Below are positions 5,702 to 5,766 of a stretch of 5,766 nucleotides of DNA, piece after piece. Position 1 is the first letter of the stretch, and every line of letters starts with the position of its first letter. Position numbers and translations under genes: made by a program. The notes beneath the pieces were generated by a model. It saw only the letters and a list, made by a program, of their open reading frames with translations, was not told the origin of the DNA and searched no databases. This stretch comes from Pseudomonadota bacterium (GTDB taxonomy: Bacteria; Myxococcota; UBA9042; PHBI01), in contig SXIE01000103.1 in assembly GCA_005772945.1 (NCBI GenBank), positions 1 to 5,766 of the forward strand, read 5' to 3'.

Positions 5702-5736
5702 CAATCGGAAATCTGCAATCTTCAATCGTCAATCTC
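5702..5736 (+). repeat. Heptanucleotide tandem repeat (five units)
   Basis: Five consecutive 7-bp units: caatcgg, aaatctg, caatctt, caatcgt, caatctc. The core (c/a)aatc is constant and the last two bases vary. The array fills almost the whole 47-bp spacer between two co-directional genes and is markedly lower in G+C than the rest of the window. Short heptameric intergenic arrays are known in several phyla (for example the STRR repeats of cyanobacteria). I recall similar CAATCTT-type arrays from Verrucomicrobia and Planctomycetes, but cannot check that here. Confidence 0.75.
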
Positions 5737-5741
5737 CCACC

Positions 5742-5766
5742 ATGTCAGACATCGATCAACTCCTCA
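5742..5766 (+). CDS. Start of an unidentified gene (N-terminal fragment)
   Basis: The ATG at 5742 opens eight codons, MSDIDQLL, before the window ends. The peptide looks like a normal soluble N-terminus with no signal sequence. No Shine-Dalgarno is present; the heptamer array ends five bases before the ATG. Its strand and the 47-bp spacing after the 200-residue gene suggest one transcription unit, so if that gene is from a phage this one may be too. Nothing more can be said of its function. Confidence 0.5.

Noticed and set aside
3880..5718. 612-codon minus-strand open frame covering the lipoprotein and the 200-residue gene
   Set aside because: It crosses two good plus-strand genes and the gap between them, and its Gly/Ala/Val-rich translation has no domain.

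Overview
The window is very G+C-rich by eye and is read as accessory or envelope-related DNA from a Myxococcota-like (delta-proteobacterial) genome. This rests on three things: a secreted protein built from C-x5-C-x4-C repeats, a periplasmic Sel1 protein rich in cysteines, and a lipoprotein with a long Asp/Ala-rich linker before a beta-propeller. All three are common in that phylum. No ribosomal marker is present, so the assignment is an inference.

Layout, left to right. (1) 1-431 (+): the C-terminal end of a cysteine-rich repeat protein encoded by nearly identical 99-bp tandem repeats. (2) 515-2287 (+): a complete Hsp70-family protein with nucleotide-binding domain and beta substrate-binding domain but no helical lid. 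It carries an in-frame hairpin-forming insertion. (3) 2315-3673 (-): a secreted 452-residue Sel1-repeat protein with eleven C-x7-C pairs, convergent with the Hsp70 gene across 27 bp. (4) 3674-3840: a divergent intergenic region with one 9-bp inverted repeat and a ribosome binding site at each edge. (5) 3841-4899 (+): a putative lipoprotein with a BNR/Asp-box sialidase-like beta-propeller. (6) 4900-5091: 192 bp without a convincing gene. (7) 5092-5694 (+): a 200-residue basic protein, possibly a phage virion/tail component, with codon usage clearly unlike its neighbours. (8) 5695-5741: a lower-G+C spacer made mostly of a 7-bp tandem repeat. (9) 5742 onward (+): the first codons of another gene.

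No operon joins the first three complete genes, because their strands alternate. The shared theme is envelope and extracytoplasmic proteins beside one cytoplasmic chaperone-like ATPase. The 5092-5766 part looks like a separate module: a mobile or prophage insertion, or possibly an assembly junction. I do not see a clear new multi-gene system. The most unusual items are the hairpin insertion in the Hsp70 gene, the compositional break near 5.0-5.1 kb with its heptamer array, and the regular cysteine ladder of the Sel1 protein.
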